Origin: G965276765 sp965276765 | GTDB taxonomy: Bacteria > Actinomycetota > Acidimicrobiia > Acidimicrobiales > Palsa-688 | Direction of reading: 5' to 3' | Assembly: GCA_965276765.1 (NCBI GenBank) | Contig: OZ255627.1 | Span: forward strand, 4,526,001 to 4,590,000 | DNA length: 64,000 nucleotides | Shown here: positions 42,631 to 51,616 of the stretch, in pieces | How positions within the stretch are numbered: position 1 is the stretch's first letter | Layout of the letters: each line of letters opens with the position of its first letter | Position numbers and translations under genes: made by a program | The notes under the pieces: model-generated | The model's input: only the letters and a program-made list of their open reading frames with translations | Databases searched by the model: none | What the model was told of the DNA's origin: nothing

Positions 42631-43566
42631 ATGAGTACTTCGCCGGCCGAGTCCGCATCGCCACCATGGAAGCCCCCGACTCTCGGCGTCTGGACCGGCG
42701 CCCTCGACAACGTCGGTATCACCGAGGCCACGGAGCTCGCAGCCGAGATCGAACAGCTCGGCTACGGCGCCCTGTGGCTGCCTGAGGTGGCCGGTCGCGA
42801 TGTCATGTTCGGCCTCGGCATGATTCTCTCCGCCACGCGCACCCTCGTGGGGGCGACAGGGATCGCCAGCATCTGGGGGCGCGACGCCGTGACCATGACC
42901 GGCGGCGTCACGGGGCTGACCGAGGCGTTCCCCGACCGGGTGCTGCTCGGCCTCGGCGTCAGTCACCACACGCTGGTCGAGGGGCTCAGGGGCCACACCT
43001 ACGAGCGTCCGCTTGCCACTATGCGTGCGTACCTCGAGGCGATGGACGCCGCTCCCTACACGGCCAAGCGCCCGGCGACGCCGGTGCGGCGGGTGCTCGC
43101 GGCGCTTGGACCCAAGATGCTTGCCCTTTCGGCCGAGGCCGCTGACGGTGCCCACACCTACTTCGTCCCGCCCGAGCACACGGCCATGGCCAGAGAGACG
43201 CTCGGCGATGCGTTCCTCTGCGTCGAGCAGGCGGTGCTGCTCGAACCGGACGCGACCAAGGCAAGAGAGATCGCCAGGACCCATGCCAAGGTGTACGTCC
43301 CCCTCCCCAACTACCAGAACAACCTCCGTCGGCTCGGTTTCGGCGACGACGACTTCGCCGGCGACTTCAGCGACCGCCTGCTCGATGCGATCGTGGCATG
43401 GGGCACCGAGGACGACATCGTGACCCGGGTCCGGGCCCAAATCGATGCCGGCGCCGACCACGTGTGCGTCCAGACCCTCTCCGCCGGCCGTCGGGATGTA
43501 CCCGTCGACCAGTGGCGAGCTCTCGCGCCGGCGTTGGTGGAGGCGGCCGGCCGAAACGGGGGCTGA
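42631..43566 (+). CDS. LLM-class F420-dependent oxidoreductase
   Basis: 311 residues with the luciferase-like TIM barrel: LGVWTGALDNVGITEATELAAEIEQLGYGALWLPE at the N-terminus, LGVSHHTLVEGLRG and VLAALGPKMLALSAEAADGAHTYFVPPEH. The C-terminal DDIVTRVRAQIDAGADHVCVQTL is typical of the F420 branch (TIGR03620-like). It transfers hydride between F420 and an unknown substrate. F420 use is inferred from the family. Divergent from the ferredoxin gene. Confidence 0.87.
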   Translation: MSTSPAESASPPWKPPTLGVWTGALDNVGITEATELAAEIEQLGYGALWLPEVAGRDVMFGLGMILSATRTLVGATGIASIWGRDAVTMTGGVTGLTEAFPDRVLLGLGVSHHTLVEGLRGHTYERPLATMRAYLEAMDAAPYTAKRPATPVRRVLAALGPKMLALSAEAADGAHTYFVPPEHTAMARETLGDAFLCVEQAVLLEPDATKAREIARTHAKVYVPLPNYQNNLRRLGFGDDDFAGDFSDRLLDAIVAWGTEDDIVTRVRAQIDAGADHVCVQTLSAGRRDVPVDQWRALAPALVEAAGRNGG

Positions 43567-43608
43567 ACGCGCCGGGCCCACCCCCGCCGGGCCCATCGCC
43601 GCTGGCAG

Positions 43609-43644
43609 CCACACCCCCGGACGCAACCACACCCCCGGACGCAG
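43609..43644. repeat. 18-bp tandem duplication in a convergent gap
   Basis: CCACACCCCCGGACGCAA is followed directly by the same sequence with one change (final A to G), at 43609-43626 and 43627-43644. It lies in the 124-bp space between the LLM gene and the convergent aminotransferase. Confidence 0.85.
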
Positions 43645-43690
43645 CCACCGCCGCCCGGCGTCACTGCCGGCGCAGCCACATCCGTCGGGG

Positions 43691-45039
43691 TCAGCCGGCG
43701 AGAACCTGTCGAGCCGAAGCGGTCAGCACGTCAAGTCCCTCCGCCAGCAGGTCCGACGTGATCGCGAGGGGCGGGAGGAGCCGGATCACATTTCCCCAGG
43801 TGCCGCAGGTCAACACGATCACGCCCTCGGCGTGGCAGGCGGCGGCGATGGCGGCCGCCGCCCGAGGGTCGGGCCTGAGGGTCCCGGGCTCGACCAGCTC
43901 GATGGCCTGCATGGCACCGCGCCCCCTCACGTCGCCCACGCCGGGCAGGTCGCGACCGAGCGCCTGCATGCGGTCGGTGATCGTGGCACCGATCCGGCGC
44001 GCCGCGCCGGCCAGGTCGTCACGCTCCATCGTGTCGATAGCGGCGATGGCGGCGGCACACGCCACCGGATTGCCTCCGTAGGTGCCACCGAGACCGCCCG
44101 AGTGGACGGCCGCCATCAGCTCCGTCCTGCCGGTGAGCCCAGCCAGAGGCATCCCGCCGGCGATGCCCTTGGCCGTGGTGACGAGGTCTGCCACGACGCC
44201 TTCGTGCTCCGAGGCGAACCAGGCGCCGGTCCGGCAGAACCCGGATTGGATCTCGTCGGCGATGAACAGGGCGCCGCTCTTCGAGCACCAGGCGGCGAGG
44301 GCCGGGAGGAAGCCGTCGGCGGGGACGACAAAACCACCCTCTCCCTGCACCGGCTCGATCAGCACGGCCGCCACCCGGGACGCGCCGACCTGCTTGTCGA
44401 TGAGCTCGATGGCCCGAGCAGCGGCGGCCTCGCCGGTCATCCCTTCGGGGTCACGGAACGGATAGGACATCGGAACCCGGTACACCTCGGGGGCAAACGG
44501 CCCGAACCCATCCTTGTAGGGCATGTTCTTCGAGGTGAGGGCCATCGTCAGGTTGGTCCTGCCGTGATAGCATGGTCGAAGACGACGATCGCCTGGCGAC
44601 CGGTGGCGTGGCGAGCGACCTTGACGGCGTTCTCTACCGCCTCGGCCCCGGAGCTGAACAACGCCGAGGTCTTGGCGTGGTCCCCCGGCGTCCTGGCGTT
44701 GAGCTGCTCGCAGACGGCCACATAGCCCTCGTACGGTCCGACCATGAAACATGTGTGGGTAAAGCGCCCGACCTGGTCCCGCACGGCGTCCACGACCGCC
44801 GGAACGGCGTGGCCGACGCTCGTCACCGCGATCCCCGACCCGAGATCGATCAATGCGTTGCCATCGACGTCGACGACGATGGCCCCATCGCCCCGCTCCA
44901 CATAGAGCGGGAGCACGGAGCTGACCCCCGGGGCCACCGAGGCGCTGCGCCGGGCCGCCAACTCGAGCGATCGCGGACCTGGCAGCGCGGTGATCAGCTG
45001 ACGCTTCTGGGGAATGCGGGACACGTCCTCGGTGACCAT
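43691..45039 (-). pseudogene. gabT: class III aminotransferase (GABA-transaminase type), frameshifted
   Basis: The first frame (45039 to ~44571) reads LPGPRSLELAARRSASVAPGVSSV, VDVDGNALIDLGSGIAVTSVGHA and LFSSGAEAVENAVKVARHATGRQAIVVFDHA, then stops. The next frame continues with YHGRTNLTMALTSKNMPYK to the end, including VLIEPVQGEGGF, FIADEIQSGFCRTG and the PLP lysine in TTAKGIAGGMPLAG. Joined, they give about 449 residues, a full-length enzyme moving an amino group from 4-aminobutyrate to 2-oxoglutarate. One base is missing around 44568-44572. Everything else looks intact, so this is either a very young pseudogene or a base-calling error. Confidence 0.87.
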
Positions 45040-45116
45040 GTGCTCACGATAGCTACCGGCGGGCCGGCCGGCGCCGGCCGGGGACCGGACGCTGGGTGCC
45101 GTCAAACGTGCGCCAT

Positions 45117-45206
45117 CGGTTCCTGTCGCGCTCCTGCACCCAACGCCGTACACAAATCGCGACAGGTTCGGGGGGAAACGTACACGGATCGCGACTGGTC
45201 CCGCGT
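45117..45206. repeat. dispersed palindromic repeat element, copy 2
   Basis: The unit CCTGTCGCG (45122-45130) is answered by CGCGACAGG (45158-45166) on the other side of a loop. It continues with GTACACAAATCGCGACAGG and then GTACACGGATCGCGAC (~45180-45195). This order matches the minus strand of the element at 22990-23080. It lies in the 206-bp space between the histidine phosphatase and the aminotransferase. Confidence 0.8.
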
Positions 45207-45245
45207 GCTGCTCGATCACCGCCGTTACAACGGGCGGCGGCGTCG

Positions 45246-45827
45246 TCACTGCGATGGTCGATCGTGGACTTCGTTAAAGCTGTGCAGGGCCGGACCGTGC
45301 CGCCCGGGCCCGATCCGACACACCGAAGCGGTGTCGACGAACAACCGGACCCCGGTGCCGACGTCGACTCCGAGGGCCCAGCCGACGGCGGCCTTGATGG
45401 GCGAAACGTGTGAGACCACCACGACATCGCCGTCGGCCGCTTCTGTCCACAGGTCGTCGCAGGCGGCATTGACCCGGCGCCCCAGGCTCGCCATCGACTC
45501 CCCGCCATCCGGCGTCCACTCTCTGTCGCGCTCCCACGAGTCCCACAGCTCGGGCGGCACATCACGGAGCGGGAGGCCGTCGTAGACCCCGTAGTCGACC
45601 TCGATCCAGCGCGGATCGATCTCCACCGGCCTCCCGATCGCGTCGGCCGTGTCGCGTGCCCGCCTGAGGGGACTGCTCACCACCCGCCGGATGGCCAACG
45701 AGGAAAGGCTGGCGCCGATGGCCGCGGCTTGGCGCTCTCCGAGCTCGTCAAGGGGCGCATCGAGGCGGCCGAGGAGCCGGCGTGACGCGTTGTACGGCGT
45801 CCTACCGTGACGCACCAGGATCAGCAT
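45246..45827 (-). CDS. histidine phosphatase family protein
   Basis: 193 residues. The catalytic LVRHGRTPYN (RHG at residues 6-8) is at the N-terminus. RRVVSSPLRRARDTADAI and VVVVSHVSPIKAAV follow, with the second catalytic histidine. The glutamate region IEVDYGVYDG is also present. The protein dephosphorylates a small metabolite (phosphoglycerate-mutase or cobC/alpha-ribazole-type branch); the substrate is open. Its start lies inside the MFS gene end (26-bp overlap). Confidence 0.88.
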   Translation of the reverse strand: MLILVRHGRTPYNASRRLLGRLDAPLDELGERQAAAIGASLSSLAIRRVVSSPLRRARDTADAIGRPVEIDPRWIEVDYGVYDGLPLRDVPPELWDSWERDREWTPDGGESMASLGRRVNAACDDLWTEAADGDVVVVSHVSPIKAAVGWALGVDVGTGVRLFVDTASVCRIGPGRHGPALHSFNEVHDRPSQ

Positions 45828-47187
45828 CGGCGGTCACGCTAGCGCCGGGGACACCGACGCCGGCTACGACCGTCTCGCCGCTGACATCGTCGGCGAGACC
45901 CGCCAAGTCGGTCGGCGGATCGGTCGCCGGTTCGGCCGCAGGGTCCGTTGCCGCCGCCGACGAGGCCCTGAATTTTGACCGGCCGAAGGTGGCGAGCCCG
46001 AAGAGGCCAGCGCCCAGAGCGGTGACAGCACCGAGCCCGAGGCCGTAGCGGGCCCCGAGGCTGCCACCGATGAAACCGACGATCGGACCTCCGATCGGAG
46101 TCGTGCCCTGAAAGGCAACCGACCACAGCGACATCACCCGGCCTCGCATCTCGGGCGCGGCCTCCAACTGCAGGGTCGTGTTGGCGAGAGCGAGGAAGGT
46201 CACCATCCCCGCTCCGACGAAGGCGAGGGCCGTCGCTTCGAGCCAGATGCTCGGGGCGACGGTGGCGAGACCGAGCACGACGGCGAAGCCGAGGAGGGTG
46301 TTGACCATGCGCCGGGGGTTGCGACCGCGGCGGCTCGCAGCGACGAGGCCCCCCGCAACGGCGCCGACCCCCATGCAGGCGGTGAAGAAGCCGTAGGTCG
46401 AGGAGTCGCCGTGGAAGGTGTCGCCGGCGATCAGGGGAATCGTGGTCTGGAACTCGTAGGTGAGACACCCCACCATCGCCATCATGATGATGGCGTTGCG
46501 GAGCAGGGGGCGGCGGGCCACATAACGGAAGCCCTCGGCCAGCTGCCCCTTGATGTGGACGGCGCGCGGCGTCGGTGTCAGCTCGTCTTGGCGGATGGCC
46601 TTGAGACCACCGACGACGCCGGCGAACGATACGGCGTTGATGAGGAAGCACCAGCCGCTTCCGACCTCGGCAATAAGCACACCTGCGACCGCCGGCCCGA
46701 TAGCCCGGGCCACGTTGACCATCACCGAGTTGAGGGTGACGGCATTGACCAGCTGGTCGCGCCCGACCATCTCGACGATGAAGGTCTGGCGCGTCGGGTT
46801 GTCGACCATGTTGATCATCCCGAGGGAGCCCGCGATCACGTACAGCTCCCAGAGCTGGAGATGTCCCGTGAGCGTGAGCACCGCCAGCACTGCGGCCTGG
46901 AGGCCGGCGAGGCTCTGGGTCCACACCAGGATGCGGTACTTGCCGAAGCGATCGGCGATCGTGCCACCGATCGGGCCGAGGAGGAGGATGGGCAGCGCCT
47001 GCACGGCCACGATGAGTCCGACCTGCGTCCCCGAGTGCGTCATCGTGAAGACGAGCCACGACTGCGTGACACTCTGCATCCAGGTCCCGATGAGCGACAG
47101 GCTCTGTCCCGCGAAGTAGTACCGGTAGTTGCGGATCCGCAACGAGGCAAAGGTCCTCGCCACCGTCTCGCCCACCATCCCACTCAT
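45802..47187 (-). CDS. MFS exporter (EntS/MFS_3 type)
   Basis: 461 residues with about 12 hydrophobic helices. RNYRYYFAGQSLSLIGTWMQSVTQSWLVF, GPIGGTIADRFGKYRILV (loop 2-3 motif) and NPTRQTFIVEMVGRDQLVNAVTLNS are hallmarks of the enterobactin-exporter-like MFS_3 group. The ~45-residue tail is Ala/Asp-rich and cytoplasmic. Substrate unknown; related proteins export siderophores or drugs. A CTTAGTTA-CGC-TAACGAAG palindrome lies 33 bp upstream. Confidence 0.87.
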   Translation of the reverse strand: MSGMVGETVARTFASLRIRNYRYYFAGQSLSLIGTWMQSVTQSWLVFTMTHSGTQVGLIVAVQALPILLLGPIGGTIADRFGKYRILVWTQSLAGLQAAVLAVLTLTGHLQLWELYVIAGSLGMINMVDNPTRQTFIVEMVGRDQLVNAVTLNSVMVNVARAIGPAVAGVLIAEVGSGWCFLINAVSFAGVVGGLKAIRQDELTPTPRAVHIKGQLAEGFRYVARRPLLRNAIIMMAMVGCLTYEFQTTIPLIAGDTFHGDSSTYGFFTACMGVGAVAGGLVAASRRGRNPRRMVNTLLGFAVVLGLATVAPSIWLEATALAFVGAGMVTFLALANTTLQLEAAPEMRGRVMSLWSVAFQGTTPIGGPIVGFIGGSLGARYGLGLGAVTALGAGLFGLATFGRSKFRASSAAATDPAAEPATDPPTDLAGLADDVSGETVVAGVGVPGASVTADADPGASR

Positions 47188-47219
47188 TCGTCCATCCGTC
47201 CCTCTGACCTCCGCAGTCT

Positions 47220-47238
47220 CTTAGTTACGCTAACGAAG
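47220..47238. promoter_or_regulatory. palindrome upstream of the MFS gene
   Basis: CTTAGTTACGCTAACGAAG has 8-bp arms (7 of 8 matching) around CGC. It is AT-rich against its surroundings and lies just upstream of the MFS start and downstream of the zinc-ribbon stop, as expected for a repressor site. No regulator gene is adjacent. Confidence 0.5.
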
Positions 47239-47273
47239 TATACAGGCGAGGACGCTCTAAGCCGGGAGGCCGT

Positions 47274-47996
47274 TCAGGGCCGCACGAGAATCCGGCCGCA
47301 CTGGTCGCAGAACACGAGCGCGTCATCCGGTTGTCGACGGATCTGGTCGAGTTCGGTCGCCGGCAGCTCGAGATGGCACCCGTCGCAGTGACGACCGACG
47401 AGGCGAGCGGCGCCGATCCCGCCGAGACGGGCCCGCAACCGCTCGTACGTCGCCACGATCTCATCGGGTACCGCTGCGACCGCCGGCCCCCGACGTTCGG
47501 CCAGCCCGGCCGCCTCCTCGTCGGCGACCTCCTCCCCCGCCGCCAGGTCTGAATCGGCCGAAACGGACCGCTCCGAGAGGGCGGCGTCCTGCGCTTCGAT
47601 GGCGGCCACGGCCGCATCGAGCGGTTCACGCTCTTCGAGCACGGCGATGATCTCGTCCTCGAGGTCCGACGACCGCCGCTTGAGGGCCTCGATGTCGGCG
47701 GCGAGGGCCTGCAACTCTCGGGAGGCGCTGACCTCGCCGCCGTAGAGACGGGCCGAGACATCGCGGCTGCGTTGTTCGGTTGCGTCGAGCTCCGCCTCGA
47801 GTCGAGACTGACGGCCGGCGACATCGTTGCGGGCGGCCTCGGCACCGGCGCGGCGAGTGGCGAGGCTCGCCCGCTCCGACGCGATCGCCACAAGCTCGGC
47901 GCGCGCCGGCAAGGTCCGGCGGCGATGGACGACCTGGTCGATGGCGGTGTCGATCGCTTGAAGGTCGAGTAGGGCCTCGAACTGTGGTGCGGTCAC
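47274..47996 (-). CDS. coiled-coil C4-type zinc-ribbon protein (CdsZ/DUF164-like)
   Basis: 240 residues. A long antiparallel coiled coil (FEALLDLQAIDTAIDQVVHRRRTL through RSSDLEDEIIAVLEEREPLD) is followed by a zinc ribbon, CDGCHLELPATEL and VFCDQCGRILVRP (CxxC twice). This is the architecture of the conserved bacterial zf-RING_7 proteins related to Helicobacter HP0958. Several members are RNA- or flagella-linked, and in Actinobacteria the role is unclear. GTG 47996 is chosen at the start of the coil. Confidence 0.85.
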   Translation of the reverse strand: MTAPQFEALLDLQAIDTAIDQVVHRRRTLPARAELVAIASERASLATRRAGAEAARNDVAGRQSRLEAELDATEQRSRDVSARLYGGEVSASRELQALAADIEALKRRSSDLEDEIIAVLEEREPLDAAVAAIEAQDAALSERSVSADSDLAAGEEVADEEAAGLAERRGPAVAAVPDEIVATYERLRARLGGIGAARLVGRHCDGCHLELPATELDQIRRQPDDALVFCDQCGRILVRP

Positions 47997-48062
47997 CGTG
48001 CCATCATGCCCCGTGCCGTGCCGTGTCGGCCCCGCCACCTCCGCCGGGCAGCCGCCGGGCCG

Positions 48063-50288
48063 CTAGGTCGTCGAGGGGGTCGTGCTCGGCGTCGTCCGCG
48101 GCGTCGTGACCGGCGGCGTCGTGACCGGCGGCGTCGTGACCGGCGGCGCCGTCACCGGAGCGGTCGCAGGGACCGGAGCGGTTTGGGGGGCGGAGGGGGT
48201 CGGGGGCGCCACGTAGCTCGTTGTGGTCGGCGGGGAGTAGAAGGTGGAGTGCGGAATGGTCGTCGGTGTCGTTGCGGGGGCGCTCGCCGTCAGCGCCGTG
48301 CTCTGATCGGCCAGCGAGTCCTCGGGGATGGACGCGGCGTGCGGCAACACCGCGTAGTTGACGGCGGGAAAGGCGACGGCGGGCTTGTGGGCCAGCGCCG
48401 CGGCCATGTAGTCGTGGACCGTGGGCGCAGGGAACGTTGCGCCGTACACCTGCAGGCCGTTCACGACCATGTGGCTGATCCCCCCGCGGGGATTCCCCAT
48501 CCACACCGTCGTCTCGAGCTGGGGCGTGTACCCATTGAACCAGGCGTCGGTCGGGCCCGTCGTGGTTCCGGTCTTGCCCGCCACCTGCCGCCCGGGGATC
48601 GCCGCTACGGTCCCTGTACCGTGGGCGACCACGGCGAGGAAGGCCTGATCGGCCTCGGCCACGATGTTGGCCGGCACGACGACCCGGCCCTTGGTCGGCG
48701 CGGTGTAGATCCTCTTACCCAAGTGGTTCACGATCCGGCTGATGTACGTCGGCCGGTGGTAGGTGCCGCCCGACGCCAGCGTGGCGTAGGCGCCTGCCAT
48801 CTGCACCGGTTCCACGCCGGCCGTGCCGAGCACGAGCGAAGGCGAGTTGAGCACGCTGCTGAGCTCGGCCTTGCCGATGCCAAGCTTCTCGGCTTCGGCC
48901 ACAACCGCTGACAGCCCGACCTGGTGGGCCATGCGGAAGTAGGCGCAGTTGAGCGATTGGGCGGTGGCGTTGAGAATGGTCGTGACGCCCTGCTGCCCGT
49001 CGCCCTCGTCGTTGGTACCCGGACCGGGGCTGTGACCCGGGGTGTACCCGAGGTTCCCCGGAAAGGGCACGGTGCAGGGGGACGACGCGTCCACCTTGTC
49101 GAGGACGGACTGGCCGTGCTCGAGGCCGGCGAGCAGGGTGAAGATCTTGAAGCCGGACCCGGCCTGTCTCTTTCCTTGGGTTGCCACGTCCAGCTGGGAC
49201 TTTTGGAAGTCCTGGCCGCCGATCAGGGCGGTGACGGCTCCGTTGGCCGGGTTGATGGAGACCAGGTTCTCCTCGATGCCCTGGGAGATGGCGTTGGCCG
49301 GCGTGTTCTTCACCACGGCCGCCTCGGCCTGGGCCTGGGCGGTGGGCTGCAGGTTGGTGTAGATCTTGAGGCCGCCGTCGAAGAGCTTGGCCGAGCGCTG
49401 TGCCTGCGTCTTGCCGAGGGGGCTTCCCGGGCTGAGGAGCACCCGCTCGACCTGCTGGGTGTAGTAGGCGTCGATGCCGGTCAGGGGACGCTGCTGCGTC
49501 GTCACCGACGTCGGGAGTGGGGCGGCGTTGGCCCTGCGGTACTGGCGTTTCGTGATGTTGTGGTAGTACAGCATCCGACCGAGCACCTGGGTGCGGCGGG
49601 CGCGGGCTGCGGTTGGATAGTTGATCGGGTCGTAGCCGGAAGGGGCCTGGATGAGCCCGGCGAGCAACGCCGCCTGCGGCAAAGTCAGCCGGGAGGCGTG
49701 CTTGCCCCAATATGCCTCCGACGCAGCTTCGACCCCGTTGGCACCGCTGCCGAGATAGATCGTGTTGAGGTACGCATTGAGTATCTGGTTCTTCGTGTAG
49801 AGCTTCTCGAGGCGGTTGGCGATCACCGCCTCCTTGAGCTTGCGGGACAGCTTCCGCTCGGAGTTCAGGTACACCTGCTTCACCAGCTGCTGCGTGATGG
49901 TGGAGCCACCTTGGAGGCTGGCGCCCCCCGAGTCGTGGAGCAGGGCCCTGATGGTTGAAGGGAAGTCGATACCCCCGTGTTGGTAGAAGCGATGGTCCTC
50001 GGTGTCGAGGACGGCGTGGATCAAGACGGGCGCTATGGCGGAGAGGCGGACCGGCTTGCTCGTCTGCGTCGGTTGCAACTTGGCCAGGATCGTCTTGCCA
50101 TCGGCTGCATAGACGGTCGAACCCTCCTCGGTCACGCTCCGCAGCGGTGGGAGTCGGTTGGCCACCGTCGTGGCACCATGCCGGTAGATGGCCCGCCCGA
50201 CCAGCGGGATCCCCATGGTTACGCCGACAACGGCCAGGCTGCCGAGCGCGAGGGCAATCACCAGGCGCAAAAGGCGTCGCACGACCAA
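48063..50288 (-). CDS. class A penicillin-binding protein
   Basis: 741 residues. One N-terminal membrane helix (LLRLVIALALGSLAVVGVTMG) leads to a GT51 transglycosylase domain with VLDTEDHRFYQHGGID (E97), QGGSTITQQLVKQVYL and EKLYTKNQILNAYLNTIYLG. The transpeptidase domain has SGFK (~residue 380), the SxN-type NCAYF region and KTGTTTGPTDAWF (~573). It builds and cross-links peptidoglycan outside the membrane. The tail is a Pro/Thr repeat (PPVTTPPVTT) that may reach through the wall. TTG 50288 or GTG 50282 is the start. Divergent from the acyl-CoA dehydrogenase gene. Confidence 0.93.
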   Translation of the reverse strand: MVVRRLLRLVIALALGSLAVVGVTMGIPLVGRAIYRHGATTVANRLPPLRSVTEEGSTVYAADGKTILAKLQPTQTSKPVRLSAIAPVLIHAVLDTEDHRFYQHGGIDFPSTIRALLHDSGGASLQGGSTITQQLVKQVYLNSERKLSRKLKEAVIANRLEKLYTKNQILNAYLNTIYLGSGANGVEAASEAYWGKHASRLTLPQAALLAGLIQAPSGYDPINYPTAARARRTQVLGRMLYYHNITKRQYRRANAAPLPTSVTTQQRPLTGIDAYYTQQVERVLLSPGSPLGKTQAQRSAKLFDGGLKIYTNLQPTAQAQAEAAVVKNTPANAISQGIEENLVSINPANGAVTALIGGQDFQKSQLDVATQGKRQAGSGFKIFTLLAGLEHGQSVLDKVDASSPCTVPFPGNLGYTPGHSPGPGTNDEGDGQQGVTTILNATAQSLNCAYFRMAHQVGLSAVVAEAEKLGIGKAELSSVLNSPSLVLGTAGVEPVQMAGAYATLASGGTYHRPTYISRIVNHLGKRIYTAPTKGRVVVPANIVAEADQAFLAVVAHGTGTVAAIPGRQVAGKTGTTTGPTDAWFNGYTPQLETTVWMGNPRGGISHMVVNGLQVYGATFPAPTVHDYMAAALAHKPAVAFPAVNYAVLPHAASIPEDSLADQSTALTASAPATTPTTIPHSTFYSPPTTTSYVAPPTPSAPQTAPVPATAPVTAPPVTTPPVTTPPVTTPRTTPSTTPSTT
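48100..48144. repeat. 15-bp x3 tandem repeat in the PBP C-terminus
   Basis: GGCGTCGTGACCGGC occurs three times in a row (48100, 48115, 48130) plus a degenerate fourth. Read on the minus strand it encodes the PPVTT repeats of the PBP tail. Copy number should vary between strains. Confidence 0.85.
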
Positions 50289-50394
50289 GCGATCTTAGCG
50301 GCGACGACGCCGACTCTGGCGTCAGACCCTCGACTCCGGTTGGTCGGCCAGTCCCTTATCATCGGAAAGCAAGCCGTCCGGGGAGGGATCCGAG

Positions 50395-51612
50395 ATGACC
50401 GCAACCGCGGAGACCGAGACAAGGAGCGACGCCGAAACGAGCGACGATGCGAGGGTCCTCTCGCTCGTCGATCGGTTGCTCGCCGAGCACCCGCCCGCCA
50501 CCACGGCCGAGAGCGAGTTTCTCGGCGCTCAGTTCGACGCCGGCCTGGCCTGGGTGCATTTCCCGGTCGGCTACGGCGGGCTCGACCTCTCCCGCCGGCT
50601 CCTCCCGATGATCTACTCGCGCCTCGGGGCCGCCGGCGCTCCCATGGGACTCGCCCGCAACGCCATCGGCTACGGCATGGCCGCCCCCACCATCCTCACC
50701 CACGGCACCGACGACCAGAAGCGCCGGTATCTGAGGCCGCTGTTCACCTGCGAGCACGTCTGGTGTCAGCTGTTCTCCGAGCCCGGCGCCGGTTCGGATG
50801 TGGCCAGCCTGGCGACGAGGGCGGTGCGCGACGGCGACGAGTGGATCGCCAACGGCCAGAAGGTCTGGACCACCCTCGCCCACAAGTCGAGGTACGGGAT
50901 GCTGCTGGCGAGGACCGATCCTGACGCCGAGAAGCACAAGGGCCTCACCTACTTCGTGGTGGACATGGAGGCGCAGGGGGTCGACGTGCGCCCGTTGCGG
51001 CAGATCACAGGCGACGCCGAGTTCAACGAGGTCTACTTCGACGACGTCCGCATCCCCGATACCGAGCGCCTCGGCGAGGTTGGGCAGGGATGGCACGCCG
51101 CGCTCACCACCCTGATGAACGAACGGGTCTCGATCGGAGGCTCCGTCGGGGCAAGGGGAAGCGGAGCCATCGGGATGGCCGTGCGCCTGTGGGAGCAGAA
51201 GACGGACGGCACCGCCGTCCAACGCGACCGCCTCGTCAAGCTGTGGGTCGAATCCGAAGCCCATCGCCTGACGAGCATGCGAGCCGCAGCGAACTCGCTC
51301 AACGGCACGCCGGGTCCCGAGGGCTCGACGAGCAAGTTGCACTACGCCGAGCTCAACAAGCGCATCTACGACTTCTGCGTAGAGCTGCAGGGCGCCGCCG
51401 GCATGCTCTACGACGGCTATGACATGCGGCGGCCGGACACGGCCGGCGGGTTCGGGGGTGGGGCGACCAGGATGTTCTTGCGCTCACGCGCCAACTCGAT
51501 CGAGGGTGGCACGTCGGAGGTCATGCGCAACATCCTCGGGGAGCGGGTCCTCGGCCTCCCCGGCGACGTCCGGGTCGACAAGGACAAGGCCTGGTCCGAC
51601 ATTCCGCGCTGA
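50395..51612 (+). CDS. acyl-CoA dehydrogenase
   Basis: 405 residues. The FAD/acyl-CoA dehydrogenase fold is shown by WCQLFSEPGAGSDVASLATRA, EWIANGQKVWTTLAHKSRYGMLLARTD and EVYFDDVRIPDTERLGEVGQGW. The C-terminal half has YDMRRPDTAGGFGGGATRMFLRSRANSIEGGTSEVMRNILGERVLGLP, matching the large FadE group of mycobacteria-like organisms rather than beta-oxidation MCAD. The substrate is unknown; sterol side chains or branched acyl-CoA are options. The convergent PEP carboxylase ends 4 bp downstream. Confidence 0.9.
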   Translation: MTATAETETRSDAETSDDARVLSLVDRLLAEHPPATTAESEFLGAQFDAGLAWVHFPVGYGGLDLSRRLLPMIYSRLGAAGAPMGLARNAIGYGMAAPTILTHGTDDQKRRYLRPLFTCEHVWCQLFSEPGAGSDVASLATRAVRDGDEWIANGQKVWTTLAHKSRYGMLLARTDPDAEKHKGLTYFVVDMEAQGVDVRPLRQITGDAEFNEVYFDDVRIPDTERLGEVGQGWHAALTTLMNERVSIGGSVGARGSGAIGMAVRLWEQKTDGTAVQRDRLVKLWVESEAHRLTSMRAAANSLNGTPGPEGSTSKLHYAELNKRIYDFCVELQGAAGMLYDGYDMRRPDTAGGFGGGATRMFLRSRANSIEGGTSEVMRNILGERVLGLPGDVRVDKDKAWSDIPR

Positions 51613-51616
51613 CGAT

